The notes beneath the pieces were generated by a model that worked only from the letters and a program-made list of their open reading frames with translations, searched no databases and was not told where the DNA came from. From Mycolicibacterium vulneris (GTDB taxonomy: Bacteria > Actinomycetota > Actinomycetes > Mycobacteriales > Mycobacteriaceae), in NCBI RefSeq assembly GCF_002104765.1, contig NZ_NCXM01000012.1, positions 107,207 to 171,206 of the forward strand: a stretch of 64,000 nucleotides of DNA, given 5' to 3'. Shown piece after piece: positions 34,559 through 46,569 of this stretch. The translations under genes and the position numbers were made by a program. How positions within the stretch are numbered: position 1 is the stretch's first letter; each line of letters opens with the position of its first letter.

Positions 34559-36235
34559 GTGATCTGGGGCTCCCGGCGACGCACTCGAAGCCGCTGGGGA
34601 CGCTCCGGCCCCATGACTCGTGGCATGGGCGCGGTGAGTCGCGCCGTGGCCATTGCCTGGCGACGCTCGCTGCAGCTGCGGGTGGTTGCGCTGACCCTGG
34701 GCCTGTCCCTGGCGGTCATCTTGGCGCTCGGCTTCGTATTGACCAGTCAGGTCACCAATCGTGTGCTCGACGTCAAGGTCAAGGCCGCCATCGAGCAGAT
34801 CGAGCGGGCACGCACCACAGTGGGCGGGATCGTCAACGGCGAAGAGGCGCGCTCGTTGGACAGCAGCCTGCAGCTGGCGCGCAACACGCTGACCTCCAAG
34901 ACCGACCCGGCCTCGGGTGCGGGGATGGCCGGCGCCTTTGACGCGGCGCTCATGGTGCCGGGCGACGGCCCGCGCGCCGCGACCACCGCCGGGCCCGTCG
35001 ACCAGGTGCCCAGTTCGCTGCGCGGCTTCGTCAAGGCGGGGCAGGCGTCCTACCAGTACGCCGCCGTGCACACCGACGGGTTCTCCGGGCCGGCGCTGAT
35101 CGTCGGCACGCCGGCGTCGTCTCAGGTGGCCAACCTGGAGCTGTACCTGATCTTCCCGCTGAAGAACGAGCAGGCCACCATCCAGCTGGTGCGCGGCACC
35201 ATGATCACCGGCGGCGCGGTGCTGCTGGTGCTGCTGGCCGGGATTGCGCTGCTGGTGTCGCGGCAGGTGGTGGTGCCGGTGCGATCGGCGTCGCGCATCG
35301 CCGAACGGTTCGCCGAAGGGCACCTGTCCGAACGCATGCCGGTGCGCGGCGAGGACGACATGGCGCGGCTGGCCATGTCGTTCAACGACATGGCCGAGAG
35401 CCTGTCGCGCCAGATCACCCAGCTGGAGGAGTTCGGTAATCTGCAGCGCCGCTTCACTTCTGACGTGAGCCACGAGCTGCGCACCCCGCTGACCACGGTG
35501 CGGATGGCCGCCGACCTGATCTATGACCACAGCGCCGACCTGGACCCGACGCTGGCGCGCTCCACCGAGCTGATGGTCAACGAGCTGGACCGGTTCGAGT
35601 CGCTGCTCAACGACCTGCTCGAAATCTCGCGGCACGACGCCGGTGTCGCCGAGCTGTCCGTCGAGGCGGTCGACCTGCGCACCACGGTGCAGAGCGCGCT
35701 GGGCAATGTGGGCCACCTGGCCGAAGACGCCGGCATCAAACTACTGGTGGACCTGCCGACCGAGGAGGTGATCGCCGAGGTCGACACCCGCCGGGTGGAG
35801 CGCATCCTGCGCAACCTGATCGCCAACGCGATTGACCACGCCGAACGCAAACCGGTCCAGATCCGGATGGCCGCCGACGAGGACACGGTTGCCGTGACCG
35901 TCCGCGACTACGGCGTCGGACTGCGGCCGGGGGAGGAGAAGCTGGTGTTCAGCCGGTTCTGGCGGGCGGACCCCTCGCGGGTGCGCCGTTCCGGCGGCAC
36001 CGGCCTGGGTCTGGCGATCAGCATCGAGGATGCGCGACTGCACCAGGGCCGGCTGGAGGCGTGGGGCGAACCGGGTCAAGGCTCGTGCTTCAGGCTGACG
36101 CTGCCGCTGGTGCGCGGTCACAAGGTCACCACCAGCCCGCTGCCCATGAAGCCTATTCCGCAGACCGCCGCGACCGGCCCGCAGCACGCGAAAGACCGTC
36201 CGCGCCAACACGAACACGCCGAAAGAAGCCTGTGA
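34559..36235 (+). CDS. mtrB: Sensor histidine kinase MtrB
   Basis: 558 aa. Two membrane helices ([20 protein letters not shown] and [20 protein letters not shown]) flank an extracytoplasmic domain; a HAMP segment follows, then HisKA with the phosphorylated His in [17 protein letters not shown], and HATPase boxes [19 protein letters not shown] and GGTGLGLAI. It phosphorylates MtrA and locates to septa and poles. The GTG start follows GGAGGAG. The last base of its stop is the first base of lpqB. Confidence 0.96.
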   Translation: MIWGSRRRTRSRWGRSGPMTRGMGAVSRAVAIAWRRSLQLRVVALTLGLSLAVILALGFVLTSQVTNRVLDVKVKAAIEQIERARTTVGGIVNGEEARSLDSSLQLARNTLTSKTDPASGAGMAGAFDAALMVPGDGPRAATTAGPVDQVPSSLRGFVKAGQASYQYAAVHTDGFSGPALIVGTPASSQVANLELYLIFPLKNEQATIQLVRGTMITGGAVLLVLLAGIALLVSRQVVVPVRSASRIAERFAEGHLSERMPVRGEDDMARLAMSFNDMAESLSRQITQLEEFGNLQRRFTSDVSHELRTPLTTVRMAADLIYDHSADLDPTLARSTELMVNELDRFESLLNDLLEISRHDAGVAELSVEAVDLRTTVQSALGNVGHLAEDAGIKLLVDLPTEEVIAEVDTRRVERILRNLIANAIDHAERKPVQIRMAADEDTVAVTVRDYGVGLRPGEEKLVFSRFWRADPSRVRRSGGTGLGLAISIEDARLHQGRLEAWGEPGQGSCFRLTLPLVRGHKVTTSPLPMKPIPQTAATGPQHAKDRPRQHEHAERSL

Positions 36236-37989
36236 TGCGGCGGTTGTTGGGCCTGCTGATGCTGGCCATGCTGCTGGCCGGCTGCGCGGGGGTGCCCAGC
36301 TCGTCGGCGCCGCAGGCCATCGGCACCGTCGAGCGCCCGGCGCCGTCGAACCTGCCCAAGCCGACCCCGGGCATGGACCCCGACGTGCTGCTGCGCGAAT
36401 TCTTCAAGGCCACAGCCGATCCCGCGAACCGGCACCTGGCCGCCCGACAGTTCCTCACCCAGTCGGCGTCCAACTCCTGGGATGACGCCGGTAGCGCGCT
36501 GCTGATCGACCACGTGGTGTTCGTCGAAACCCGCGCGGCCGAACGGGTTTCGGCGACCATGCGAGCGGACATTCTGGGTTCGCTGTCCGACGTGGGGGTG
36601 TTCGAAACCGCCGAGGGGGTGCTGCCCGACCCCGGGCCGATCGAATTGGTCAAGACGTCCGGCGGCTGGCGGATCGACCGGTTGCCCAATGGGGTCTTCC
36701 TGGACTGGCAGCAGTTCCAGTCCACCTACAAACGCAACACGCTCTACTTCGCCGACCCGACCGGCAAGACGGTGGTTCCCGATCCGCGTTATGTCGCGGT
36801 GCCCGACCATGACCAGTTGGCCACCGAGCTGATCTCCAAGCTGATCGCCGGGCCGCGACCCGAGATGGCGCATACGGTCCGCAACCTGCTCGCCCCGCCA
36901 CTGCGGCTGCGCGGGCCGGTGTCCCGGGCCGACGGCGGCAAGAGCGGCATCGGGCGCGGGTACGGCGGTGCCCGCGTCGATCTCGAGAAGCTGTCCACCA
37001 CCGATCCGCACAGCCGGCAATTGCTTGCGGCACAGATCATTTGGACCCTGGCCAGGGCCGACATCCGGGGCCCGTACGTGATCAGCGCCGACGGCGCGCC
37101 GCTGGACGACCGGTTCCGCGACGGGTGGACCACCTCCGACGTCGCGGCCACCGATCCCGGTGCGGCCGACGGCGCTGGCGCGGGGCTGCATGCTTTGGTG
37201 AACGGCTCGCTGGTGGCGCTGGACGGCCAGCACACCGTTACGGTGCCCGGCGCGTTCGGGCGGGTGGGCGATCAGACCGGCGCCGCGCTGTCGCGCACCG
37301 GCCGGCAGGTGGCGTCGGTGGTGACCTTGCACCGCGGCGCCCCGGACATGGCGGCGTCGCTGTGGATCGGTGATCTCGGCCAGGAAGCGGTGCAGGCGGC
37401 CGACGGGCACAACCTGTCGCGGCCCACCTGGTCGCTGGACGACGTGGTCTGGGTGGTGGTGGACGGCAACAACGTGTTACGGGCGATCCAGGAGCCGGCG
37501 TCCGGGCAGCCCGCGCGCCTTCCGGTGGATTCGGTGGCGGTGGCCACCCGGTTCCCGGGGCCGATCACCGACCTGCAGCTGTCCCGCGACAGCACCCGCG
37601 CCGCGATGGTGATCGGCGGTCAGGTGATTCTCGCCAGCGTCGAGCAGACGCAGGCCGGGCAATACGCCCTGACCTTCCCGCGCCGGCTCGGTTTCGGGCT
37701 GGGCAATTCGGTGGTGTCGCTGTCGTGGCGCACCGGTGACGACATCGTGGTGACCCGCACGGACGCCAGCCATCCGGTGTCCTACGTCAACATCGACGGG
37801 GTGAACTCCGATGCGCCGCCGCGCGGTTTGCAGATGCCGGTGACGACGGTGGTCGCGAACCCGTCGACGGCCTACGTCGCGGGTCCGCAAGGGGTGCTGC
37901 AGTATTCGCCGGCGGCCGACGGCCAGCAGGGCTGGTCGGAGGTGCCGGGTCTGACGGTGCCCGGGGCGGTCCCGGTGCTGCCGGGCTAG
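36235..37989 (+). CDS. lpqB: Lipoprotein LpqB, partner of MtrA-MtrB
   Basis: 584 aa. Lipoprotein signal [17 protein letters not shown] with the lipobox Cys at residue 17, a GerMN-type domain in the first half ([20 protein letters not shown]), and a C-terminal beta-propeller-like half. LpqB interacts with the MtrB extracellular domain and affects MtrA phosphorylation. The ATG at 36235 shares its A with the mtrB stop (TGATG). Mtb has a further gene (Rv3243c) next; it is absent here, comF following within 76 bp. Confidence 0.94.
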   Translation: MRRLLGLLMLAMLLAGCAGVPSSSAPQAIGTVERPAPSNLPKPTPGMDPDVLLREFFKATADPANRHLAARQFLTQSASNSWDDAGSALLIDHVVFVETRAAERVSATMRADILGSLSDVGVFETAEGVLPDPGPIELVKTSGGWRIDRLPNGVFLDWQQFQSTYKRNTLYFADPTGKTVVPDPRYVAVPDHDQLATELISKLIAGPRPEMAHTVRNLLAPPLRLRGPVSRADGGKSGIGRGYGGARVDLEKLSTTDPHSRQLLAAQIIWTLARADIRGPYVISADGAPLDDRFRDGWTTSDVAATDPGAADGAGAGLHALVNGSLVALDGQHTVTVPGAFGRVGDQTGAALSRTGRQVASVVTLHRGAPDMAASLWIGDLGQEAVQAADGHNLSRPTWSLDDVVWVVVDGNNVLRAIQEPASGQPARLPVDSVAVATRFPGPITDLQLSRDSTRAAMVIGGQVILASVEQTQAGQYALTFPRRLGFGLGNSVVSLSWRTGDDIVVTRTDASHPVSYVNIDGVNSDAPPRGLQMPVTTVVANPSTAYVAGPQGVLQYSPAADGQQGWSEVPGLTVPGAVPVLPG

Positions 37990-37990
37990 C

Positions 37991-38031
37991 GGCGATCGCC
38001 AGCGCGGCGCAGCCGGGCGCTGCGGGTCGGC
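37991..38031 (-). repeat. 41-bp dispersed palindromic repeat, copy 3 (inverted)
   Basis: On the plus strand it begins GGCGATCGCCAGCGCGGCG and ends GGGTCGGC; read on the minus strand it aligns along all 41 bp with the copies at 22013, 25961 and 39714. It lies 1 bp after the lpqB stop codon, as if positioned at a 3' end. Confidence 0.75.
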
Positions 38032-38064
38032 AGATATGTCACACCCGACCAGCACACTGGCGCC

Positions 38065-38697
38065 ATGCTCGACCTGTTCCTGCCGGCCGAATGCGGCGGC
38101 TGCGGGGCGCCGTCGACCCGTTGGTGCGACGCGTGCGCCGGCGAGCTGTCGGTGGCCGCCGATCAGCCGCATGTGGTGAACCCGCGCATCGACCCGGGGG
38201 TCCCGGTGTTCGCGCTCGGCCGTTACGCCAACGCCCGCCGGCACGCGATCCTGGCGCTCAAGGAGCAGGGCCGCGCCGACCTGGTCGACCCGCTGGCGCG
38301 GGCGCTGGCCATCGGCGTGCACCGGCTGTTGTGGTGGGGGATCGTGCCGACCCCGTTGACGGTCGTGCCCGCGCCGACCCGGCGCTCGGCCGCGCGCCGG
38401 CGCGGCGGTGACCCCGTCGCCCGGTTGGCGCGCGCCGCGGTGGCGCGGCATCCGGACATCGCCGTCGCGCCGGTCTTGCGGCTCAGGGCACTGACGCGTG
38501 ACTCGGTGGGCTTGGGCACCGCCGCGCGCGAGCGCAACGTCGCCGGCCGGGTGGTGCTGCGCGGTGAACCGCCGCGCACCGAAGCCATGGTCGTCGACGA
38601 CATCGTCACCACCGGAGCGACGGCGCGCGAATCGGTGCGGATCTTGCACACCGCCGGGGTCCGGGTCGCCGCGGTGCTGGCGATCGCCGCGGTGTGA
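38065..38697 (+). CDS. ComF-family phosphoribosyltransferase-like protein
   Basis: 210 aa, related to Mtb Rv3242c. It has an N-terminal zinc ribbon with CGGCG (C11, C14) and CDAC, then a type I phosphoribosyltransferase fold with the PRPP loop VVDDIVTTGAT near residue 178. ComF proteins act with the DNA-uptake machinery in competent bacteria; their role in mycobacteria is unknown. ATG 38065 starts with the usual MLDLFLPAECGGC. Confidence 0.87.
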   Translation: MLDLFLPAECGGCGAPSTRWCDACAGELSVAADQPHVVNPRIDPGVPVFALGRYANARRHAILALKEQGRADLVDPLARALAIGVHRLLWWGIVPTPLTVVPAPTRRSAARRRGGDPVARLARAAVARHPDIAVAPVLRLRALTRDSVGLGTAARERNVAGRVVLRGEPPRTEAMVVDDIVTTGATARESVRILHTAGVRVAAVLAIAAV

Positions 38698-39005
38698 TCG
38701 GTAGCGGCTGCGCCCAACCGATGAACTAGCCAAGAGCATGTGAAGAACTCGCAACAGCTCGACCAAATTAGTGGCATCGGCAGGCGAACACGAGCTAACG
38801 TCGAGAACAACGAAGAACGACTCATCGGTCTGACTCACTGGTCGCAGAATTCCAGGTGAGACCCATCCGCGGGAAGGGGTGAGTAATCGACACCTTGCTC
38901 CGGCGGGCAGCCTGCGGCGGTAGCCAGTCTCGAACCGCTCCCACCTCGTCGGCGCATTGAGCAGCCGGGCACGCAGCGCGCGTGTGACGTGAAGAGAGAA
39001 ACGAG
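38698..39005 (+). promoter_or_regulatory. 308-bp leader/promoter region before the hibernation factor gene
   Basis: No gene of credible size. The first part (38740-38815) is AT-richer and may hold the promoter. Around 38880 GTG AGT AAT opens a 14-codon frame ending at a TAG after SLRR, too close to its GGAAGGG to be a convincing leader peptide. No known riboswitch was recognised. A long leader would fit stress-dependent control of this ribosome factor. Confidence 0.35.
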
Positions 39006-39698
39006 TTGTCACGTATGTCAAGGCTATCCGTGGATTCCGGTCAGATTCTGGACCAACCGCCCGTCACCGACGGGCAAGCCCAACCGACAACCACCGCAGA
39101 CGTTGTGTTCAAGGGCCGCAACGTAGAAATCCCCGATCATTTCCGTCTGTACGTCTCGCAAAAGCTCGCCCGCCTCGAGCGGTTCGATCGCTCCATTTAT
39201 CTTTTCGACGTCGAGCTCAAGCACGCGCCCAACCGGCGTCAGCGCAAATCCTGTCAGCGCGTGGAGATCACCGCCCGTGGCCGCGGCCCGGTGACGCGGG
39301 CGGAAGCTTGCGCCAACAGTTTCTACGCCGCGTTCGAGTCCGCCGTCGACAAACTGGAGAACCGGCTGCGCCGCGTCAAGGACCGCCGCAAGGTCCACTA
39401 CGGGGACAAGACCCCGGTGTCACTGGCCGCCGCGACCGCGGTGCCGCCGCCCGCCCCGCTGAGCACCGCGGCGCAGCCCGCGCCGGCCGAGCACGACGGC
39501 GTGGAGCCCGACCACGAGCCCGGACGGATCGTGCGGACCAAGGAGCACCCGGCCACGCCGATGACGGTCGACGACGCGCTCTACGAGATGGAGCTCGTCG
39601 GACACGACTTCTTCTTGTTCCACGACAAGCAGACCGAACGGCCCTGCGTGGTCTACCGACGGCACGCCTACGACTACGGGCTGATCAGGCTCTCCTGA
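39006..39698 (+). CDS. hpf: Long-form ribosome hibernation-promoting factor (Rv3241c-type)
   Basis: 230 aa. The N-terminal S30AE domain (VVFKGRNVEIPDHFRLYVSQ, then HAPNRRQRKSCQRVEITARG) binds the 30S decoding region; a Pro/Ala linker follows; the C-terminal dimerisation domain is VRTKEHPATPMTVDDALYEM and HDFFLFHDKQTERPCVVYRR. Long HPFs pair two 70S ribosomes or stabilise resting ones. The start may be TTG 39006, spaced well from AGAGAG, or ATG 39015; the domain is unaffected. Mtb also has a separate hypoxia-induced hibernation factor (RafH). Confidence 0.9.
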   Translation: MSRMSRLSVDSGQILDQPPVTDGQAQPTTTADVVFKGRNVEIPDHFRLYVSQKLARLERFDRSIYLFDVELKHAPNRRQRKSCQRVEITARGRGPVTRAEACANSFYAAFESAVDKLENRLRRVKDRRKVHYGDKTPVSLAAATAVPPPAPLSTAAQPAPAEHDGVEPDHEPGRIVRTKEHPATPMTVDDALYEMELVGHDFFLFHDKQTERPCVVYRRHAYDYGLIRLS

Positions 39699-39713
39699 CG
39701 GGGTTCCTCGGGC

Positions 39714-39754
39714 GGCGACCCGCTACGCCCGGCGTTGCCGCGCTGGCGATCGCC
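39714..39754 (+). repeat. 41-bp dispersed palindromic repeat, copy 4
   Basis: Begins GGCGACCCGCTACGCCCGG and ends GCGATCGCC. It starts 16 bp after the hpf stop codon and is followed by the secA1 promoter region (TACCAT at 39784-39789 is a candidate -10). Confidence 0.75.
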
Positions 39755-39833
39755 GCTACGGCGGTACCCACGGGCTCGTCGCCTACCATGGGAGTCGCTC
39801 AATCAAAGACTCCTACCAACAGGGGACATAGCT

Positions 39834-42662
<2,829 letters not shown>

Positions 42663-42686
42663 GCGCTGCCGGCCTAGCCGTCCTGA

Positions 42687-42716
42687 GCCGAGCGTGAAGC
42701 CGCCTTCACACTCGGC
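42687..42716. terminator. Hairpin after secA1
   Basis: GCCGAGCGTGAAG (42687-42699) pairs with CTTCACACTCGGC (42704-42716) around a 4-base loop, 12 of 13 pairs. It is a strong terminator candidate and shares arms with the hairpin after sahH, so it may also be a dispersed element. Confidence 0.6.
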
Positions 42717-42825
42717 GGCGAGCCAAGCGTCTGGCAACGCCCATGCCCTAGGCTTATCAGGCATCGGCTTTCGTGTGGCTATACAGACGCCGCGCCGATG
42801 AGGGGCCGAGGAAGGGACGAGTTCC

Positions 42826-43167
42826 ATGCCCTTCGACGGAGCCGTGTCGCGGACTGACGTCCTTGCGGCGCTATCTCTGGCGATCGACCTCGGCCTCGGG
42901 CAGCCGATGGATCACATGCTGCGGTCGGCGGCGATGGGCTCGAGGTTGGCGGCGCGGCTGGGACTCGACGAGCGCGAGTGCGGGACCGTTTTCTACACGG
43001 CTTTGGTGATGTGGATCGGCTGTCACGCCGACTCACACGAGTATGTGCAGTGGTTCGGCGACGACATCGCGGTGCGACATGACAGCCACTACATCGACTG
43101 GTCAGGCGCGCCATACCGTCGATTCCTCATGAGCAATCTCGGCCGTGGGACGACCTTTCACCGGTGA
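42826..43167 (+). CDS. Truncated HD-domain (HD-GYP-type regulator) N-terminal protein
   Basis: 113 aa. TDVLAALSLAIDLGLGQPMD, TVFYTALVMWIGCHADSHEY and WFGDDIAVRHD are typical of the first part of actinobacterial HD-domain phosphohydrolase/LuxR-type proteins that normally exceed 400 aa. The frame ends shortly after, where relatives continue into the rest of the HD domain. It has a good ribosome binding site (GAAGGGA) and ATG. It may be a remnant or a free-standing domain; it is not part of the Mtb order here. Confidence 0.6.
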   Translation: MPFDGAVSRTDVLAALSLAIDLGLGQPMDHMLRSAAMGSRLAARLGLDERECGTVFYTALVMWIGCHADSHEYVQWFGDDIAVRHDSHYIDWSGAPYRRFLMSNLGRGTTFHR

Positions 43168-43312
43168 TCATCGGCCCACCGCTTGCACCGCCACATGAGG
43201 CGATTGCCTCAAAATGATCGAACCGGCCGGTCAGCGACGCCCAGACCGCGCCCGCCGAAATTGGGGCGAATGACCTATATGCGCGCGCGCCGATCAGGCG
43301 CACAATCAGCAA

Positions 43313-44080
43313 ATGAAGCGTTACCTGACGGTCGGCTACGGCGTGGCCGCTTATCTGCTCTTTCTTGCCGTATTTCTGTACCTTGTCGCCTTCGTCGGCA
43401 ACTTCTGGGTGCCGCGGACGGTCGACCACGGGCTATCGGCGCCCATCGGCCAGGCAGTGTTGGTCAACATGGCGCTGCTCGGCCTGTTCGGCCTGCAGCA
43501 CAGCGTCATGGCGCGACCCGGGTTCAAGGCGTGGTGGACGCGGGTGGTGCCGCCGTCGATAGAGCGCAGCACCTACGTGATCCTGTCCAACGCCGTGCTG
43601 GTGCTGCTCTATTGGCAATGGCGAACGATGCCGGCCGTCATCTGGGAGGTGGAACTACCGGCCGGGCGCCTGGTGCTGTGGACGCTGTTCGGGCTCGGCT
43701 GGGTGATCGCCCTGGCGTCGACGTTCATGATCAACCATTTCGACCTGTTCGGGCTCCGGCAGGTGTATCTGGCGTGGCGCGGAAAACCCTACACGCACAT
43801 AGCTTTCCACATTCGGATGTTTTACCGGCTGGTGCGCCACCCGCTCATGCTCGGTTTCATCATCGCCTTCTGGGCGGCCCCCACCATGACGGCCGGGCAT
43901 CTGCTGTTCTCCATCGCCCTGACGGGTTACATCCTGGTCGCCACCCGGATCGAGGAGCGCGACCTGGTGGAGGCGCTGGGCGATGACTATCTCAACTACC
44001 GCCGCGAGGTACCGAGGTTGCTGCCGCTCGGACGCCGACCGCGCGGTGGCCCCAGCCGCCCGGCGGACGCAACGGGCTGA
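43313..44080 (+). CDS. mddA: Methanethiol S-methyltransferase MddA (NnrU/isoprenylcysteine methyltransferase-like)
   Basis: 255 aa with five to six membrane helices. The SAM-dependent membrane methyltransferase signature is MFYRLVRHPLMLGFIIAFW and, near the end, RIEERDLVEALGDDYLNYRR. MddA makes dimethyl sulfide from methanethiol; Mtb Rv3238c has been assigned to this family and holds the same place beside the antiporter genes. The ATG at 43313 starts a hydrophobic N-terminus. Confidence 0.83.
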   Translation: MKRYLTVGYGVAAYLLFLAVFLYLVAFVGNFWVPRTVDHGLSAPIGQAVLVNMALLGLFGLQHSVMARPGFKAWWTRVVPPSIERSTYVILSNAVLVLLYWQWRTMPAVIWEVELPAGRLVLWTLFGLGWVIALASTFMINHFDLFGLRQVYLAWRGKPYTHIAFHIRMFYRLVRHPLMLGFIIAFWAAPTMTAGHLLFSIALTGYILVATRIEERDLVEALGDDYLNYRREVPRLLPLGRRPRGGPSRPADATG

Positions 44081-44138
44081 AGCATCTTTGCATCCAGCCG
44101 CTTTCGGCAGCGCCGGGCGACCTGTCAGGATTGACGGC

Positions 44139-44621
44139 ATGGATGTCAGGGAGGTGTTGCTCCCCGGGGTCGGTCTTCGCTACGAATTCACCGATCACAA
44201 GGGCGACCGCATCGGCATCATCGCGCGGCGCGGCGGCGATTTCGACGTCGTCGTGTACGCGCGCGAAGATCCGGACGAGGCCCGGCCGCTGCTGCACCTC
44301 AGCGACCAGGAGGCCGAGGCCGTGGCCCAGATCCTGGGGGCGCCGCGGATCGCCGAGCGATTCACCGAGCTGGCCCGCGAGATCCCGGGGCTCGAGACCG
44401 GCCAGGTGCACATCCTGGCAGGCAGCCCCTTCGTCGATCACCCGCTCGGAGACACCCGGGCGCGCACCCGCACCGGCGCGTCCATCGTGGCGATCGTGCG
44501 CAACGAGGAAGTGCTCGCCTCACCCGGACCCGCCGAGATGCTGCACGTCCAAGACGTTCTGATCGTGATCGGCACCGAAGACGGCATCGCGGGCGTCGAG
44601 AAGATTATCGACAAAGGCTGA
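44139..44621 (+). CDS. TrkA-C domain regulatory subunit of a cation/proton antiporter (Rv3237c-type)
   Basis: 160 aa. An N-terminal region (VLLPGVGLRYEFTDHKGDRIGIIARR) is followed by an RCK_C/TrkA_C ligand-binding domain (GASIVAIVRNEEVLASPGPA, LIVIGTEDGI). In KhtT/KhtU systems such a cytosolic protein gates the antiporter. The next gene, an antiporter, begins 4 bp after the stop, so the two form an operon and probably a complex. Confidence 0.87.
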   Translation: MDVREVLLPGVGLRYEFTDHKGDRIGIIARRGGDFDVVVYAREDPDEARPLLHLSDQEAEAVAQILGAPRIAERFTELAREIPGLETGQVHILAGSPFVDHPLGDTRARTRTGASIVAIVRNEEVLASPGPAEMLHVQDVLIVIGTEDGIAGVEKIIDKG

Positions 44622-44625
44622 GCCG

Positions 44626-45783
44626 GTGCAGATTTCGGGGACGCTGCTTCTGCAACTCGGCGCCCTCCTGGCCACTCTGGCCGTATTAGGCGCCGCCGCA
44701 AGGCGATTCGCGTTGTCGCCCATCCCCGTGTACCTGCTGGCGGGCCTGGCGCTGGGCAACGGCGGCATCCTGCCGATGGCCGCCGGTGGCCAGTTCATCA
44801 CCACCAGCGCGCCCATCGGCGTCGTGTTGCTGCTGCTGACTCTGGGCTGCGAGTTCTCGGTGGCCGAATTCTCCAGCAGCATGCGCCACCACCTGCCGTC
44901 GGCGGCCGTCGACATCGTGCTCAACGCCGCGCCCGGCGCGATCGCCGGCTGGCTACTGGGATTGGACGGTGTGGCCGTCCTGTGTCTGGCCGGCGTCACC
45001 TACATCTCCTCCTCGGGCGTCATCGCACGGCTGCTGGAGGATCTGCAGCGGCTCGGGAACCGGGAGACGCCGTCGGTGCTGTCGGTGCTGGTGCTCGAAG
45101 ACTTCGCGATGGCCGCCTATCTACCGCTCTTCGCGGTGCTGGCGTCGGGCGGCGGATGGCTGCACGCGGTCGGCGGCATGGTCGTGGCGGTGGGCGCTCT
45201 GGTGGCTGCGTTCGCCGCGTCCTACCGGTGGGGTCACCACGTAGAGCGGCTCGTGCAACACCCCGACTCCGAACAGCTCATGCTGCGGGTGCTGGGCATC
45301 ACCCTGATCGTGGCGGCGATGGCGGAGTCCCTGCACGCCTCGGCCGCGGTCGGCGCGTTCCTGGTGGGCCTCACCCTGACCGGCGAGACGGCCGAGCGGG
45401 CCCGTCAGGTGCTGAGCCCGCTGCGCGACCTGTTCGCCGCCATCTTCTTCCTGGCGATCGGCTACTCGGTGGACCCGCACGAGTTGGTCCCGATGCTTCC
45501 GGCGGCGCTGATCCTGGCCGCGGTGACCGCGGCGACCAAGGTGGCCACCGGGATCTTCGCCGCGCGGCATGACGGGGTGGCACGGCGCGGGCAGTTGCGC
45601 GCAGGCACCGCGCTGATCGCGCGCGGCGAGTTCTCGTTGATCATCATCGGATTGGCCGGCAAGTCGCTGCCCGCGGTCGCGGCGCTGGCGACGTCCTACG
45701 TTTTCATCATGGCGACCGTGGGGCCCATCCTCACCCGCTACACGGGCGGTCCGCGGGCGCCCGGCGCCGCGCCGGCGACCTGA
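44626..45783 (+). CDS. KefB-type monovalent cation:proton antiporter (CPA2)
   Basis: 385 aa, about 11-12 membrane helices. Typical CPA2 features: PIPVYLLAGLALGNGGILP, LLLTLGCEFSVAEF, SSSGVIARLL and the late RGQLRAGTALIARGEFSLII (exchanger signature). It lacks the RCK domain that larger Kef proteins carry; the separate TrkA-C protein upstream supplies it. Similar to Mtb Rv3236c. Likely exchanges K+ or Na+ for H+. Confidence 0.88.
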   Translation: MQISGTLLLQLGALLATLAVLGAAARRFALSPIPVYLLAGLALGNGGILPMAAGGQFITTSAPIGVVLLLLTLGCEFSVAEFSSSMRHHLPSAAVDIVLNAAPGAIAGWLLGLDGVAVLCLAGVTYISSSGVIARLLEDLQRLGNRETPSVLSVLVLEDFAMAAYLPLFAVLASGGGWLHAVGGMVVAVGALVAAFAASYRWGHHVERLVQHPDSEQLMLRVLGITLIVAAMAESLHASAAVGAFLVGLTLTGETAERARQVLSPLRDLFAAIFFLAIGYSVDPHELVPMLPAALILAAVTAATKVATGIFAARHDGVARRGQLRAGTALIARGEFSLIIIGLAGKSLPAVAALATSYVFIMATVGPILTRYTGGPRAPGAAPAT

Positions 45784-45795
45784 CGGCGGCCGCCG

Positions 45796-46254
45796 TCATC
45801 CGATGTGCAGCGCGACCACCATCCACCGCGCTCCGCCCGCGGCGCTGACCTGCTCCACCCGGCAGGCGATGGCGTGGATCCGGTTCCCGCGGCTGTAGGA
45901 ACCGAAGACCTCGGCCGCCGAGTCCGGGTCGCGGTGACCGGCCGCCTGTAGCCGCATGCGGCGCAACACCGCGGCGTCTCGGTTATGGCCCGCGGCCGAA
46001 CGGCCAACCGCGGCAACCGAATCCACCAGGCTCGGCGCCAGCAGCGGATTCAACTGCGCCGCGGGCCGGCGACGGTCGATGACTTCCAGCACTCGCCGCA
46101 GCGCCGCGTCGGCGAAGACGGCCGCCTGACGCAGGCGGGGGACATGGGCGCGCCGGGATCCGGTGCCGGCGCCCTGCTGGGCTGCCCGGTGTAGGAGCGC
46201 GGCGGCGCGTGGCTGCTGCGGCGGCGCAGCGCGGGACGCGGGGATTGCCGGCAC
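45796..46254 (-). CDS. Rv3235-like protein, probably frameshifted at its N-terminus
   Basis: 152 aa from GTG 46254. The C-terminal core VFADAALRRVLEVIDRRRPA and RGNRIHAIACRVEQ is the conserved Rv3235-like domain, often encoded beside secA in actinobacteria. The expected family N-terminus (TNPVANPSDAFTVIPVVDYE, from TTG 46355) is present in another frame, so the intact gene would run 46355 to 45796 with one indel between about 46254 and 46150. Function unknown. Confidence 0.65.
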   Translation of the reverse strand: MPAIPASRAAPPQQPRAAALLHRAAQQGAGTGSRRAHVPRLRQAAVFADAALRRVLEVIDRRRPAAQLNPLLAPSLVDSVAAVGRSAAGHNRDAAVLRRMRLQAAGHRDPDSAAEVFGSYSRGNRIHAIACRVEQVSAAGGARWMVVALHIG

Positions 46255-46569
46255 TGCGCGACGGTGTGGGGCACGTCCTGCGTCGGCGGCTCGTAGTCGA
46301 CGACTGGTATGACGGTGAAAGCGTCAGATGGATTCGCAACAGGATTAGTGTTCAACGCGCACTCTCCAACTCTTCGGCCGGACCTTCAAGCCTGCTGGAG
46401 AGGGGCAGACGGTGGTTAGTCAGTGGTCATCATGGCACAACTCGACCGGACGCGTACCCACGCTGACCGGTGCACGGCCACACGGTTACCGTGGGCGGGA
46501 TATCGGGCCCCAGCGGCCCCGGGGGCCCCGAGCGCACGGGCGACGAACTGACCAGGAGGACAGCGCCGC

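Noticed and set aside
38880..38930. Possible 14-codon leader peptide before hpf
   Set aside because: The purine-rich run is too close to the GTG and nothing else supports translation.
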